Source: Rhodococcus opacus (GTDB lineage Bacteria > Actinomycetota > Actinomycetes > Mycobacteriales > Mycobacteriaceae). Taken from it: 64,000 nt of DNA. The position numbers and the translations under genes were made by a program. Below the pieces are notes generated by a model that saw only the letters and a program-made list of their open reading frames with translations, did no database searches and was not told where the DNA came from. The first letter of the stretch is position 1; the number at the start of each line of letters is the position of its first letter. Location of the stretch: contig NZ_JAAXPA010000036.1 of NCBI RefSeq assembly GCF_012396235.1, positions 1 to 64,000 on the forward strand, written 5' to 3'. Of the stretch, positions 8,333 through 16,464 are shown in pieces.

Positions 8333-9181
8333 CTATTTCGGGAGGATGATGTCGAGCGGCCGGTTGTAGAGGATGTCCTCGACCACGTCGTGTGGGATCG
8401 GGAGTGGCATGTCGAGTTCCGAGATCGCCAGGAACTGATCGGCGGACTCTTTCGGACAGAATGACGGGAAGTCGGAGCCGAACACCAGGCGGTCGGTGAC
8501 ATGGCCCTCGATGGCGAGTCGGAGCCCGTTGTAGAGCTGCCAGGTCTTCACCGGCAGCGTCGATACGTCGGCGAAGACGTTGCGGTTCTTCATCATCAGT
8601 TCGACTGTCTCGTTCATCCACGGCTTCCCGAAGTGGGCGACGAGGATGTTCGTGTCCCGGAACTCGCGGGCGACCTTGTCGAGAAACATGGGGTACGCGT
8701 ATTCGTTGCACCCGTCGGGCGCGAACACACTCGCCTGGTGGAACATGAGGAAGATGCCGAGATCAGCGGCAGCGCGATAGACCTCGTAGGCTTCGTCGCA
8801 GTGCGGATGGAAACCCTGATACGGGGGTGAGAGTTTCACCCCGTGAAGGCCGTATTCGCGCACGGCGCGGCGGAGTTCGTCCGCCGCGCCGGGCTGGGTC
8901 GGGTCGACGCTGCCGACCCCGATCGCCCGTTCCCGGTTGGCGTCGAGGTACTCGCCGACATAGTCGTTCGGCACTTTCATCCCGATCCGGGCCACCTGCA
9001 GGCCGAGGACCAGGAACCTCTCGACACCGGACTCCGCCATCACCCGGGTGTGCTCGGCGAGGTCCGCGCGGCCGAAGCCCGGCCGCCCGACGAGCTCGGT
9101 TCCTCGGTCGGTCCATACCGGGCCCAGGTGTTCGGGCAGGTAGATGTGTGTGTGCCAGTCGGTGAACGGGCGCTCGGGCAT
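8333..9181 (-). CDS. Amidohydrolase 2 (ACMSD-like) family hydrolase/decarboxylase
   Basis: This is a metal-dependent TIM-barrel enzyme of 282 residues (Pfam amidohydrolase 2, the ACMSD group). The metal-binding HxH is His10/His12 in TDWHTHIY, further His residues lie in MFHQAS and VAHFGKPW, and the late Asp is in FGSDFPSF. Family members decarboxylate aromatic or muconic acids or hydrolyse lactones and amides. It lies 5 bases downstream of the second RidA gene. With LLM and RidA, a C-N or ring-opening hydrolysis is a reasonable guess, but decarboxylation is equally possible. Confidence 0.83.
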   Translation of the reverse strand: MPERPFTDWHTHIYLPEHLGPVWTDRGTELVGRPGFGRADLAEHTRVMAESGVERFLVLGLQVARIGMKVPNDYVGEYLDANRERAIGVGSVDPTQPGAADELRRAVREYGLHGVKLSPPYQGFHPHCDEAYEVYRAAADLGIFLMFHQASVFAPDGCNEYAYPMFLDKVAREFRDTNILVAHFGKPWMNETVELMMKNRNVFADVSTLPVKTWQLYNGLRLAIEGHVTDRLVFGSDFPSFCPKESADQFLAISELDMPLPIPHDVVEDILYNRPLDIILPK

Positions 9182-9186
9182 CGCGG

Positions 9187-9582
9187 CTATCCCTGTCTCT
9201 TCGGCCGGAGCGCGACGGCGTCGATCTCGACGCGGCAGTCGCCGGCGATGCCGACGACGAGCGTCGTGCGCGCCGGGTACGGGCCCTCCCCGAAGACCTC
9301 GGTGTACGCGGTCCAGAACTCCTTGCGATACGAATCGTCGGCCAGGTAACAGGTCGTCTTCACCACGTCCCCGAGCGTGCAGCCGGCAGTCTCGAGGATC
9401 CCCTGGATCTCCTCCAGCGCGATCTTCGTCTCGTTCGCGATGGTGTCGGCCTCCGGCTTACGCGCCAGCGTCTCCAGATCCAGCGCCATGCCGCCGCAGA
9501 ACACGTAGTCCTTGGTCGCCACACCCGGATTCATTCCGAATCGAGGGTAGGAAAGGTTGCCTGGGTTGAGGTATTCCGTCAT
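9187..9582 (-). CDS. RidA-family deaminase (second copy)
   Basis: This is a second RidA/YjgF-family protein of 131 residues, with DVVKTTCYLADDSYRKEF and GEGPYPARTTLVVGIA as the family core. It is clearly related to the copy at 6486-6881. It begins MTEYLNPGNLSYPRFGMNPG, where the other begins MIDYLNPADLGDFSPQGLSS. It lies 28 bases after the LLM gene and 5 bases before the amidohydrolase, so an enamine/imine or aminoacrylate-like product formed by the oxygenase is its likely substrate. Two RidA copies may form a hetero-oligomer or serve two steps. Confidence 0.87.
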   Translation of the reverse strand: MTEYLNPGNLSYPRFGMNPGVATKDYVFCGGMALDLETLARKPEADTIANETKIALEEIQGILETAGCTLGDVVKTTCYLADDSYRKEFWTAYTEVFGEGPYPARTTLVVGIAGDCRVEIDAVALRPKRQG

Positions 9583-9610
9583 GAGTATTCCTTCGGTGGG
9601 ATCCGGTGGA

Positions 9611-10783
9611 TCAGTTCGCGGCGACAGCCGTGGAATCGAGTGTGCGGAGTTCCGGCATGCACTCGCTGGCGAAGAGTTTCAGGGATCTGTCGATGTCCTC
9701 GTGTGCGATGCCCGGCACGCCCATCTGCAACAGCCAGTTCTGGATGCCGTGCGACTTCGTCATCCGCGTCATCTTCGCGAGCACGGTGTCCGGCGAACCG
9801 ATGAAGAGGTGATCACGATCGAACATGAGATCCCAGGGAGCCATCGCCTTGTACTTGGGATCATTCGGGTCCTCGTCGGCGTCGAGGAAGACCCCGATAC
9901 CGCGAACCCGGCAGATAAGCTCGAAAAACTCCACCACCGCCGGCTCAGCGATGCGACGCGCCTCCTCGTCCGTGTCCGCGACGTATGCCATGCGCAGCAC
10001 GCCCACATCCTCGCCGAGTGCCGGGGTGACGCCGGTGACCTTGGCCCGCTCGTCGCGATAGAGTTCGCAGAGGTTGTGGAGAACCTGACCGGTGGGGTAC
10101 CAGGTGATCGGCTTCATACCCTTCTGAGCGGCGCGCCGGAAGCCCTCGACAGTCTCGGTGACCGCGAACAGCGGCGGCATCGGCTGCTGGTACGGCTGCG
10201 GAGTGATCCCGAACGCTTGAAGCATGCCGTCATCGCCGACCCAGCCTTCCGGATCGGGCGCACCGGGCGAGTGGATGAACTTCGTCCCCGGCTCCGGGAA
10301 TGTGTAGCGCGGCCCCTTCCAACTGAACTGGCGGTCGGTCCAGATCCCCTTCACGATCGCGAGGTTTTCGTCGAAGATCCCGTAACTGTTTTCGCTGCCG
10401 TTCCAGCGGTTTGCCTCGGGATTGAGGTTCATCACCTCGATCGGCAGAATTCCCCGACCGAACGCCACATCGAGACGACCGTCACTGAAGTGGTCCAGGA
10501 TGGCGAGATCCTCCGCCACCCTCAGCGGATGCCACAGGGTCAGCGATACCGCCGCCATCCCGAACCGGATGCGGCTCGTCCGAGCGGCCAGATCCGTCGC
10601 CAGCATGATCGGATTCGGGCTCGCATCGGTCCCGTCGACATCGAAGTGATGCTCCCCCAACCAAATACGGTCATATCCGAGCTCGTCCGCCATCACGGCA
10701 TGTCGCCGCGTCGCCTCCAGCACCTCATGCCAGGACAACTCGCCCGAACGATTCGTCAACGCATACAGCAAATCCAGTTTCAT
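9611..10783 (-). CDS. LLM-class flavin monooxygenase, operon leader
   Basis: This is a luciferase-like monooxygenase of 390 residues, first gene of the nine-gene operon that runs down to 4270. The barrel start YDRIWLGEHHFDVDG and the segments RIRFGMAAVSLTLWHPLRVA and DHFSDGRLDVAFGRG are family hallmarks. It has a GGAG ribosome site before ATG 10783. RutA, which opens the uracil ring, is an LLM enzyme that works with a RidA protein (RutC) and a split-barrel flavin reductase (RutF). All three families occur here, although other Rut genes do not. I infer an oxygenative attack on an N-containing or carbonyl substrate, not uracil specifically. Confidence 0.86.
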   Translation of the reverse strand: MKLDLLYALTNRSGELSWHEVLEATRRHAVMADELGYDRIWLGEHHFDVDGTDASPNPIMLATDLAARTSRIRFGMAAVSLTLWHPLRVAEDLAILDHFSDGRLDVAFGRGILPIEVMNLNPEANRWNGSENSYGIFDENLAIVKGIWTDRQFSWKGPRYTFPEPGTKFIHSPGAPDPEGWVGDDGMLQAFGITPQPYQQPMPPLFAVTETVEGFRRAAQKGMKPITWYPTGQVLHNLCELYRDERAKVTGVTPALGEDVGVLRMAYVADTDEEARRIAEPAVVEFFELICRVRGIGVFLDADEDPNDPKYKAMAPWDLMFDRDHLFIGSPDTVLAKMTRMTKSHGIQNWLLQMGVPGIAHEDIDRSLKLFASECMPELRTLDSTAVAAN

Positions 10784-10841
10784 ATTTCACTCCAAGTCTC
10801 TGTGGCCGACCGCCGCTTCCCGACGAGAACGACCGTCGTTT

Positions 10842-10857
10842 CTTCAACCGGTTTTCG
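10842..10857. promoter_or_regulatory. Half-conserved operator-like site before LLM operon
   Basis: CTTCAACCGGTTTTCG shares only the central CAACCGGT with the palindrome found at 1330 and elsewhere. It lies 59 bases upstream of the operon start at 10783. It could be a weak site for the same regulator, or a chance 8-bp match. Confidence 0.2.
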
Positions 10858-10911
10858 AGGGCTGACATCACACCGCGCCCTTCGGTGACGACCATCACAC
10901 GAGGGTCCCTG

Positions 10912-10925
10912 CGGGGCCAGCCCCG
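10912..10925 (-). terminator. Short GC hairpin downstream of SDR operon
   Basis: CGGGG and CCCCG flank a 4-base loop, 60 bases past the SDR stop codon at 10985. It is a stable but short stem without a U-tract. It might separate the MaoC/SDR transcript from the LLM operon. Confidence 0.3.
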
Positions 10926-10984
10926 ATGCCAGCGGGAAACTACCTATCCACTACCTGTGCACTACGTATCTGCCATGACCGCCT

Positions 10985-11686
10985 TCAGCCATGGCTGCGA
11001 CCTCCGCAGCACGGCAATACCTGTCCCGTGACATATGCCGCCTGGTCGGAGCCCAACCAAGCGACGGCTTCGGCGATATCGATGGGCCTGCCCGGGCGTT
11101 GCAGCGGAATGCGCGAGATGATGCGGTCACGCACCCTCGCGGGTACCGCATCGGTCATGTCGGTGGCGATGAAGCCCGGTGCCACGGCGTTGACGCGCAA
11201 GCGCGGCGCGTGGCTCAACGCCAGTGACCGGGTCAGACCGACTACGCCGCCCTTGGAGATGGCGTAGTTGAACTGGCCGACGTTGCCGAGGTATGCGCGT
11301 GAGCTGATATTGACCACCGCGCCACCATCGACGATCTCGTCGGCCAGTTCGGACGTCAACTCGAAGGTCGCGCCCAGGTTGATTCGATTGACGAGTCGGA
11401 AGTTCGGTTCGGTCATGTCGCCGATCAGAGCATCGCGCGTGATACCGGCGTTGTTCACCAACAGGGTCGGCTGCCCCTCTTCGGACCGTATTGCGGAGCG
11501 AATCTGCGCACGGCCCTCCGGATCGGCGATGTCGGCCTTCACTGGCGTGGCATCGATCGATGCTGCGCTGTCCCCGACCCTCGGATCCACGTCTACCAGG
11601 ACCAGGCGGTAGCCGTCCTTCGTCAGGCGCCGGGCAATTTCGAAGCCGATACCCCGGGCCGCGCCTGTGACCACTGCAATCTTCAT
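10985..11686 (-). CDS. Short-chain dehydrogenase/reductase
   Basis: This is a classical SDR of 233 residues that should interconvert a hydroxyl and a keto group with NAD(P). The cofactor motif VTGAARGIG is at residues 5-13, NNAG follows near residue 80, Ser is in VVNISSRAYLG and the catalytic YAISK motif comes next. The end GQVLPCCGG replaces the usual D-G-G. The gene starts inside the stop of an SDR-like partner lacking these motifs (11683-12132), with a 4-base overlap, and that gene in turn overlaps a MaoC hydratase. Hydration followed by dehydrogenation of an acyl-CoA is the likely sequence. Confidence 0.88.
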   Translation of the reverse strand: MKIAVVTGAARGIGFEIARRLTKDGYRLVLVDVDPRVGDSAASIDATPVKADIADPEGRAQIRSAIRSEEGQPTLLVNNAGITRDALIGDMTEPNFRLVNRINLGATFELTSELADEIVDGGAVVNISSRAYLGNVGQFNYAISKGGVVGLTRSLALSHAPRLRVNAVAPGFIATDMTDAVPARVRDRIISRIPLQRPGRPIDIAEAVAWLGSDQAAYVTGQVLPCCGGRSHG

Positions 11687-12132
11687 GGCAGAGCTGCTCC
11701 TAAATGTTCCTCGCCGAGTACGAAGGCTTGACCGTTGGCCCCGCGAGTGGCGACGAGGAGATCCACCGCATCGGCAACCGACTTCGGTTCCACATCGTCG
11801 GCCACGGCGACGACCGTCGAGTAGCCGTTGTGTTTTCGGCGCTCGAGCGCGAGTGCGCGTGCGCCGCTGAGTAGGCCGGCTGCGACAGCCGCGTCCAGCG
11901 GTTCGGTACGTCCCAGCAGTGCGGCCGAGCGCACGACGTAGACCACTGCACCACCGGCCGCGACTGTCTCCCGGGTCATGTCGAACGCCTGAGCCAGTTC
12001 GTCCTCGGTCTCCGCCCATTCACGAAGACCAGTCCGTGCGACGAATACGAGACCGTCACGGGGGTCTGTTCCCGCACGGCCGGCGCCGGTCAACACCTCT
12101 TTGAGTTGCGGGTTGTCCGCGCGGACCCTCAT
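11683..12132 (-). CDS. Truncated SDR-like protein without catalytic motifs
   Basis: This protein of 149 residues resembles the C-terminal half of a short-chain dehydrogenase but has lost the chemistry. The segment AAVAAGLLSGARALALER aligns with the usual YxxxK helix, with Ala and Gly in place of Tyr and Lys. VADAVDLLVATRGANGQAFV matches the late SDR helix and strand. No N-terminal GxxxGxG is present. The frame is intact and is coupled by 4-base overlaps to MaoC upstream and an active SDR downstream, so it is not simply a pseudogene. A non-catalytic partner, as in heteromeric SDRs such as BbsCD, is my inference. Confidence 0.6.
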   Translation of the reverse strand: MRVRADNPQLKEVLTGAGRAGTDPRDGLVFVARTGLREWAETEDELAQAFDMTRETVAAGGAVVYVVRSAALLGRTEPLDAAVAAGLLSGARALALERRKHNGYSTVVAVADDVEPKSVADAVDLLVATRGANGQAFVLGEEHLGAALP

Positions 12133-12581
12133 ACCTTCGCCTCCCGCTTCACCAATGCCACCATCTCTCCTTCTTGTACGACGACATCGTGCTGGTTGAG
12201 AACCTGCACGTGCTGGACCATGACGCCACGGTCGGGCTTCGACGTAGGAGTCAGCTCCACGACCTCGTTGGCCGCGCGAATCGTGTCGCCGATGAGCACC
12301 GGACGCACGAAGCGCCAGCGACGAATCTCGGCGAACGCCACCAGGGTGTCGTCGAAGATTCCGAGCCGGCCCCGAAGGCCTGTCACGATCGACAGAACGA
12401 GCGCTCCGTGAGCGATCCGTTCGCCGAACTGACTCTCGCGCATAGTCTGCGCATCAGTGTGCAGAGTATGAAAATCACCGGACACTCCGGCGAAGTTGAC
12501 CACGTCCGCCTCCGTCACAGTGCGACGCGGAGTCTCGAACGTCATTCCGATTTCCACGTCATCGAACCACAGTCCGGCCAT
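12129..12581 (-). CDS. MaoC-like (R)-specific enoyl-CoA hydratase
   Basis: This is a hot-dog fold protein of 150 residues. The hydratase-2 motif is visible as FAGVSGDFHTLHTD followed by FGERIAHGALVLSIV, with the catalytic Asp and His in GDFHTLH. It adds water to an enoyl-CoA in the cytoplasm. It leads a three-gene operon with the SDR-like protein and the SDR. GAAAGGTG precedes the ATG. A palindromic operator candidate at 12660-12675 lies 79 bases upstream. The acyl-CoA dehydrogenases across the divergent gap would provide the enoyl-CoA. Confidence 0.87.
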   Translation of the reverse strand: MAGLWFDDVEIGMTFETPRRTVTEADVVNFAGVSGDFHTLHTDAQTMRESQFGERIAHGALVLSIVTGLRGRLGIFDDTLVAFAEIRRWRFVRPVLIGDTIRAANEVVELTPTSKPDRGVMVQHVQVLNQHDVVVQEGEMVALVKREAKV

Positions 12582-12659
12582 GGGACACCTTTCGAGAATT
12601 CATTGCGGAACTCCGACTCGAAGCAGTTTGCCGAGCGGCTACCGTTCACGAAAACTTAG

Positions 12660-12675
12660 TACCGCCCGGTCGGTA
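12660..12675. promoter_or_regulatory. Palindromic operator candidate, site C
   Basis: TACCGCCCGGTCGGTA matches 13 of 14 defined positions of TACCNACCGGTNGGTA. It is 79 bases upstream of the MaoC start. The 319-base divergent gap (12582-12900) holds this site and site D and no supported gene. Confidence 0.6.
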
Positions 12676-12808
12676 CGTCAAGCATCAAGATGCACTCGAG
12701 TGGAAGATCCCGGTGCCTACGCCGAATTACCTACCAGCATTGCGTATATCGCCCACTTTTGCCATAGTGCGTAATCAAGACATACGGCGATCAGCCTCTC
12801 GACCAACA

Positions 12809-12824
12809 TTCCAACCGGTTTGCA
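12809..12824. promoter_or_regulatory. Palindromic operator candidate, site D
   Basis: TTCCAACCGGTTTGCA matches 11 of 14 defined positions of the shared palindrome and has a perfect CAACCGGTTTG-like core. It lies 77 bases upstream of the acyl-CoA dehydrogenase start at 12901, mirroring site C on the other side of the divergent gap. Confidence 0.45.
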
Positions 12825-12900
12825 GACGCACACGCAGGCACCGTACGCAACGTGACGCAACACCCGAAACCGACTCAGCCACAACCGAAGGGATTCTCCA

Positions 12901-14052
12901 ATGAGAGATCCGCGACTGGTTCCGCCCATAGCGTCGGACCCACACGACATGGACGACTTACGCGCCGAAGTCCGGCAATTCGTCGACGCCCAGTTCGCTG
13001 ATGGGCGCATCACTCCGCGGATCGACAGCTGGCTCACCGGCTGGCACGAGGACTTCTCGCGCACACTCGCCGACCGGGGATGGGTCGGCATGACGATCCC
13101 AATCGAGTACGGTGGCCACGGTCGCAGCCACCTCGAACGTTTCGTCGTCACCGAGGAACTCCTCGCTGCAGGCGCCCCGGTCGCCGCGCACTGGATCGCC
13201 GACCGCCAGATTGCACCGTCACTCCTCTTGTACGGCACAGAATTTCAAAAACGGAAGTACCTACCCGAGATCGCCCGAGGCGAGTGCTACTTCGCCATCG
13301 GCATGAGCGAACCCGACTCCGGATCCGACCTCGCCAGCGTCCGCACCAAAGCCACCCGCGTCGACGACGGCTGGGTCCTCAGCGGCACCAAGGTCTGGAC
13401 GTCCGGCGCCCACCATGCCCACGCATTCATCTGCCTCGCCCGCACGACCCCCGTCGACCCCGCACATCGGCACGACGGACTGAGCCAGTTCATCGTCGAC
13501 CTGTGCTCACCCCGCGTCGACATCCGGCCCATCGTCTCGATGCACGGTGGGCACCATTTCAACGAAGTCATCCTCAACGACGTCTTCGTCGCCGACGACA
13601 TGGTCTTCGGCACCATCGGCAGCGGCTGGCAGCAGGTCACCTCGGAACTGAGCTTCGAACGCAGCGGACCCGAACGCTTCCTGTCCACATTTCCCCTCCT
13701 CGCCGACACCGCCGAACAGATGCGGACAGGGGCAGTACCCCGACACCCCGACCTAGGCCGGTATCTCGCCCGAACAACGGGGCTGCACCAGATGTCCACC
13801 GCGGTCGCCGGAGCCCTCGGACGCCACGAACCCGCCGACGTCGCCGCGGCCGTCGTCAAAGTCCTCGGAACTACCACCGAAGGCGACATCGCCGATTTTG
13901 CCGACGTCATCACCGGTGACACCGGTCCGACCCCCCGCCGCTACCGAGCAATGATCGATGACGCCGCCGCCCAACGCCCCGGATTCACCCTTCGTGGCGG
14001 CACCAACGAAGTTCTGCGCGGCGTGATCGCGCGGGGATTGGGAATGCGCTGA
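12901..14052 (+). CDS. Acyl-CoA dehydrogenase, first of a pair
   Basis: This is an FAD-dependent acyl-CoA dehydrogenase of 383 residues that should introduce a 2,3-double bond into an acyl-CoA. The flavin-contact motif is MSEPDSGSDLASVRTKA at about residues 138-154. The late block reads LRGGTNEVLRGVIARGLG, with Gly where medium-chain enzymes have the catalytic Glu of YEGT. The following gene is a second, shorter family member that starts within the stop codon (1-base overlap). Adjacent pairs of this kind form alpha2-beta2 enzymes in actinobacterial steroid breakdown (ChsE types), so I expect a heteromer. Transcription is probably controlled from site D. Confidence 0.87.
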   Translation: MRDPRLVPPIASDPHDMDDLRAEVRQFVDAQFADGRITPRIDSWLTGWHEDFSRTLADRGWVGMTIPIEYGGHGRSHLERFVVTEELLAAGAPVAAHWIADRQIAPSLLLYGTEFQKRKYLPEIARGECYFAIGMSEPDSGSDLASVRTKATRVDDGWVLSGTKVWTSGAHHAHAFICLARTTPVDPAHRHDGLSQFIVDLCSPRVDIRPIVSMHGGHHFNEVILNDVFVADDMVFGTIGSGWQQVTSELSFERSGPERFLSTFPLLADTAEQMRTGAVPRHPDLGRYLARTTGLHQMSTAVAGALGRHEPADVAAAVVKVLGTTTEGDIADFADVITGDTGPTPRRYRAMIDDAAAQRPGFTLRGGTNEVLRGVIARGLGMR

Positions 14053-15077
14053 TGACGACCCCGACCACTGTCGACCCCGATCTTGTGGAAATGATGTCTG
14101 CGGTCTTCGTCGCTTACCGCGACCAGAAGGAACCTGACGCCGATACCGCTACGTGGGACCCGATCCTCTGGTCCCACCTCACCGATCTCGGCCTGACCCG
14201 CCTCACCGGACCAGAGGAATCCGGCGGCAGCGGAGCCGGATGGCTCGAAGCCGCGGAACTGCTCCGCACCGCTGCGGCCAACGGCGTCCGAATCCCGCTG
14301 GCCGAACACGACCTGCTCGCCGGCTGGCTGCTCGATACCGCCGGGCTTCCCGCAGACGACGCCCGCCGCACCGTCTGCCTGCTCGATCACACCGGAACTG
14401 CCCACCGGGTGCCCTGGGCCGCCCAATCCGACAAGATCGTCACGGTCTGGCGCGACACCCACACGTACGTTGTCGCCGACATCGAGACGAACATGCTCAC
14501 CATCACGCCGGACGCCAACATCGCCGGCGAACCCAGAGACACCGTCACCATCGACAGCGCCCATTCGGGCACTCCGATAGCTGACGCGGTCGTCGACCAA
14601 CTACTCCTGCGCGGCGCACTGATCCGAGCCGTGCAGACGAGCGCCGCGCTCGATCGCATCCTCGACCTGTCAATCACGCACACCACCGAACGCACCCAGT
14701 TCGGGCGACCGCTCGCGAAGTTTCAGGCCATACAAAACCTCGTCGCCGATATCGCCGCCGAAGCCGCACTCACCCGGGCCGCCACCGAAGCCGCCCTGAA
14801 CGAAGCCGTCCGCACCGACTGGTCCGCACCGAACCTCGACGTCCTTGTCGCCGTTGCCCGTTCCTGCGCCGGCCACGCCGCATCCACCGTCGTCCGCAAT
14901 GCCCACCAGGTGCACGGAGCGATCGGCACCACCCGCGAGCACCGCCTGCACGAGTTCACCCAACCTGCCCTCGCGTGGCGCTCCGAGTTCGGCTCCCTCC
15001 ACCACTGGGACGACATGCTCACCACCGCATCCATCACGGCAGGCCGACAGAACCTGTGGTGCCTCGTCACCGCATAG
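14052..15077 (+). CDS. Acyl-CoA dehydrogenase, second of a pair
   Basis: This acyl-CoA dehydrogenase-family protein of 341 residues is shorter than the typical 380-400 and has a divergent N-terminal half. The C-terminal helical bundle is recognisable: TERTQFGRPLAKFQAIQNLV and the HGAIGTTREHRLHEFTQPAL stretch. The canonical FAD motif TEPxxGSD is absent, as is common in the second subunit of heteromeric acyl-CoA dehydrogenases. It is translationally coupled to the preceding gene. The downstream gap to 15311 shows a 65-codon frame with poor codon bias that I do not accept as a gene. Confidence 0.82.
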   Translation: MTTPTTVDPDLVEMMSAVFVAYRDQKEPDADTATWDPILWSHLTDLGLTRLTGPEESGGSGAGWLEAAELLRTAAANGVRIPLAEHDLLAGWLLDTAGLPADDARRTVCLLDHTGTAHRVPWAAQSDKIVTVWRDTHTYVVADIETNMLTITPDANIAGEPRDTVTIDSAHSGTPIADAVVDQLLLRGALIRAVQTSAALDRILDLSITHTTERTQFGRPLAKFQAIQNLVADIAAEAALTRAATEAALNEAVRTDWSAPNLDVLVAVARSCAGHAASTVVRNAHQVHGAIGTTREHRLHEFTQPALAWRSEFGSLHHWDDMLTTASITAGRQNLWCLVTA

Positions 15078-15311
15078 TCTTCCGGCCGCCAATGACCAAT
15101 GAATTGAGTAGTGCCGAATGACATTCGCACTTGCACGGAGAATTACGGAAGTCTTTCGCGTTCTCGCGCACACTCGTGTAGCCGCGCGAGAGTTCGAGTT
15201 CTGGACTGCCACGACCAGCCCGGCTTCCTCACCTGAGCCGAGAAGTCCGGTCGACGCCTTTGGCGGCCTCTACACGAGAGACAGCGACGGCTCCAGAAAG
15301 GAAGACGCCCG

Positions 15312-15572
15312 ATGAGTGACTGCCAGAACTTACCCCGCGAAGCACGCGAACTCATCACCCTCGCTCGGCAATGGATTCCCTATGGCAGGGTTCCCGCAGA
15401 GCTTGTCTTCCAGACATTCGGAATCACCGAGCACCAGTTCGTCGACAGGCTATGGGCAGTAGTGCAGGGTACTCCCTGCGATCCGCATCTCGTCCGTGCG
15501 CTTTCCTCCACCTATCCGCGCCGGCGGCCACACTGGGCAGCACCCACAACGCGCGGTAGCTCACCGGTCTGA
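15312..15572 (+). CDS. DUF3263-like small protein
   Basis: This protein of 86 residues has a pattern like DUF3263 proteins of mycobacteria and rhodococci: a helix ending in a QW pair (LARQWIPYG), then FQTFGITEHQFVDRLWAVV and a DPHLVRAL stretch with trailing basic residues. The layout suggests a small winged or helix-turn-helix-like fold, perhaps DNA-binding, but its function is unknown. A GAAAGGAAG ribosome site precedes ATG. It stands between the acyl-CoA dehydrogenase pair and a decayed aldehyde dehydrogenase, a zone with lower third-position GC than its neighbours. Confidence 0.55.
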   Translation: MSDCQNLPREARELITLARQWIPYGRVPAELVFQTFGITEHQFVDRLWAVVQGTPCDPHLVRALSSTYPRRRPHWAAPTTRGSSPV

Positions 15573-15648
15573 GCAGCAGACACCGCCCCACATACCGCCG
15601 ATCCGCACTGTTCGAGGCAGCTGCAGCACCACGCGGTGCTTTGTCCAC

Positions 15649-16232
15649 ACGGACGCCGCCGTCACGGCCGCCGCCGCAACCCAGCCGGCGTGGGCCGCCC
15701 TCCCCGCACCGGCCCGGGGCGCCATCCTCATGACGGCGGCGAACCTGCTGCAGGAACGTGGTTCCGTTGTGGCCGCGGACCTCGTCCAAGAAGACAAGAC
15801 CCTCGCCGAAGCCCGCGGCGAAGTCACGCGCGCCGTGGACGTGCTGCGGTTCTTCGGTTCCCTCGGGTGGACGGCCACCGGCGAGATGCTCCCCAGCGGA
15901 CTGCCCGGAACCAGCGTCACCACCCGCCGCGAACAATCGTCTCGGGCAACACGGTGGCGCTCGAGCCCGCCGAACTCACACCCCTGTCCGCCACCCACCT
16001 TGCCCGCTACGGACTCACCGCGGGGATCTGCACCGACAGCCTCGCTCGCTCGACGGACTTCGCGGCCCGGGCGCAGGCCGGCGTCGTCAAGATCAACCGC
16101 CCGACCGCCGGGCTCGACCTGAATGTGCCGTTCGGCGGGGTGAAGGATTCGTCCACGAACACGTTCCGGGAGCAGGGTCGCAGCGCGGTGGACTTCTACA
16201 CCTGGGGGAAGACCGTTGACACGGGCGTCTGA
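15649..16232 (+). pseudogene. Aldehyde dehydrogenase remnant (deletions plus frameshift)
   Basis: Two reading frames together give pieces of an NAD(P)-dependent aldehyde dehydrogenase. The first frame (about 15649-15940) shows AWAALPAPARGAILMTAAN and an N-terminal stretch ending TSVTTRREQ. The second frame (about 15945-16232) begins GNTVALEPAELTPLSATHLA, then jumps to the extreme C-terminus GVVKINRPTAGLDLNVPFGG and ends FYTWGKTVDTG. The NAD-binding segment between TRRE and GNTV and some 200 or more residues carrying the catalytic Cys and Glu are missing. It cannot make an active enzyme. The neighbours are intact, so the decay is local. Confidence 0.8.
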
Positions 16233-16251
16233 TCCGACCGCATCCGTGAGC

Positions 16252-16273
16252 GTGTGGGAGGGCCGTCCCATAC
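16252..16273 (+). terminator. Hairpin after aldehyde dehydrogenase remnant
   Basis: GTGTGGGA and TCCCATAC pair over 8 bases (one G-T wobble) around a 6-base loop, 20 bases after the remnant's stop. It probably isolates the wax ester synthase gene that follows. Confidence 0.4.
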
Positions 16274-16464
16274 GTCCTGTTGGACATTTGTGCATGTGGC
16301 GGAAAGCGTGGTTGTGCTGTAGAACATAAACAGCGAGACCGGTTTGTGATATGAACCACATCTAAACGTTACTTTGCGACACCACTACACAGACATGAAC
16401 AACAGTTCCGGGGGGAGCGGATCCGCGCAGGTGGATCCGGGTTCGGGAACGGTAAGGACACCAC

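Noticed and set aside
15118..15315. 65-codon frame whose stop overlaps the DUF3263-like start
   Set aside because: The 4-base overlap is suggestive, but codon third positions are not GC-biased and the product looks random.
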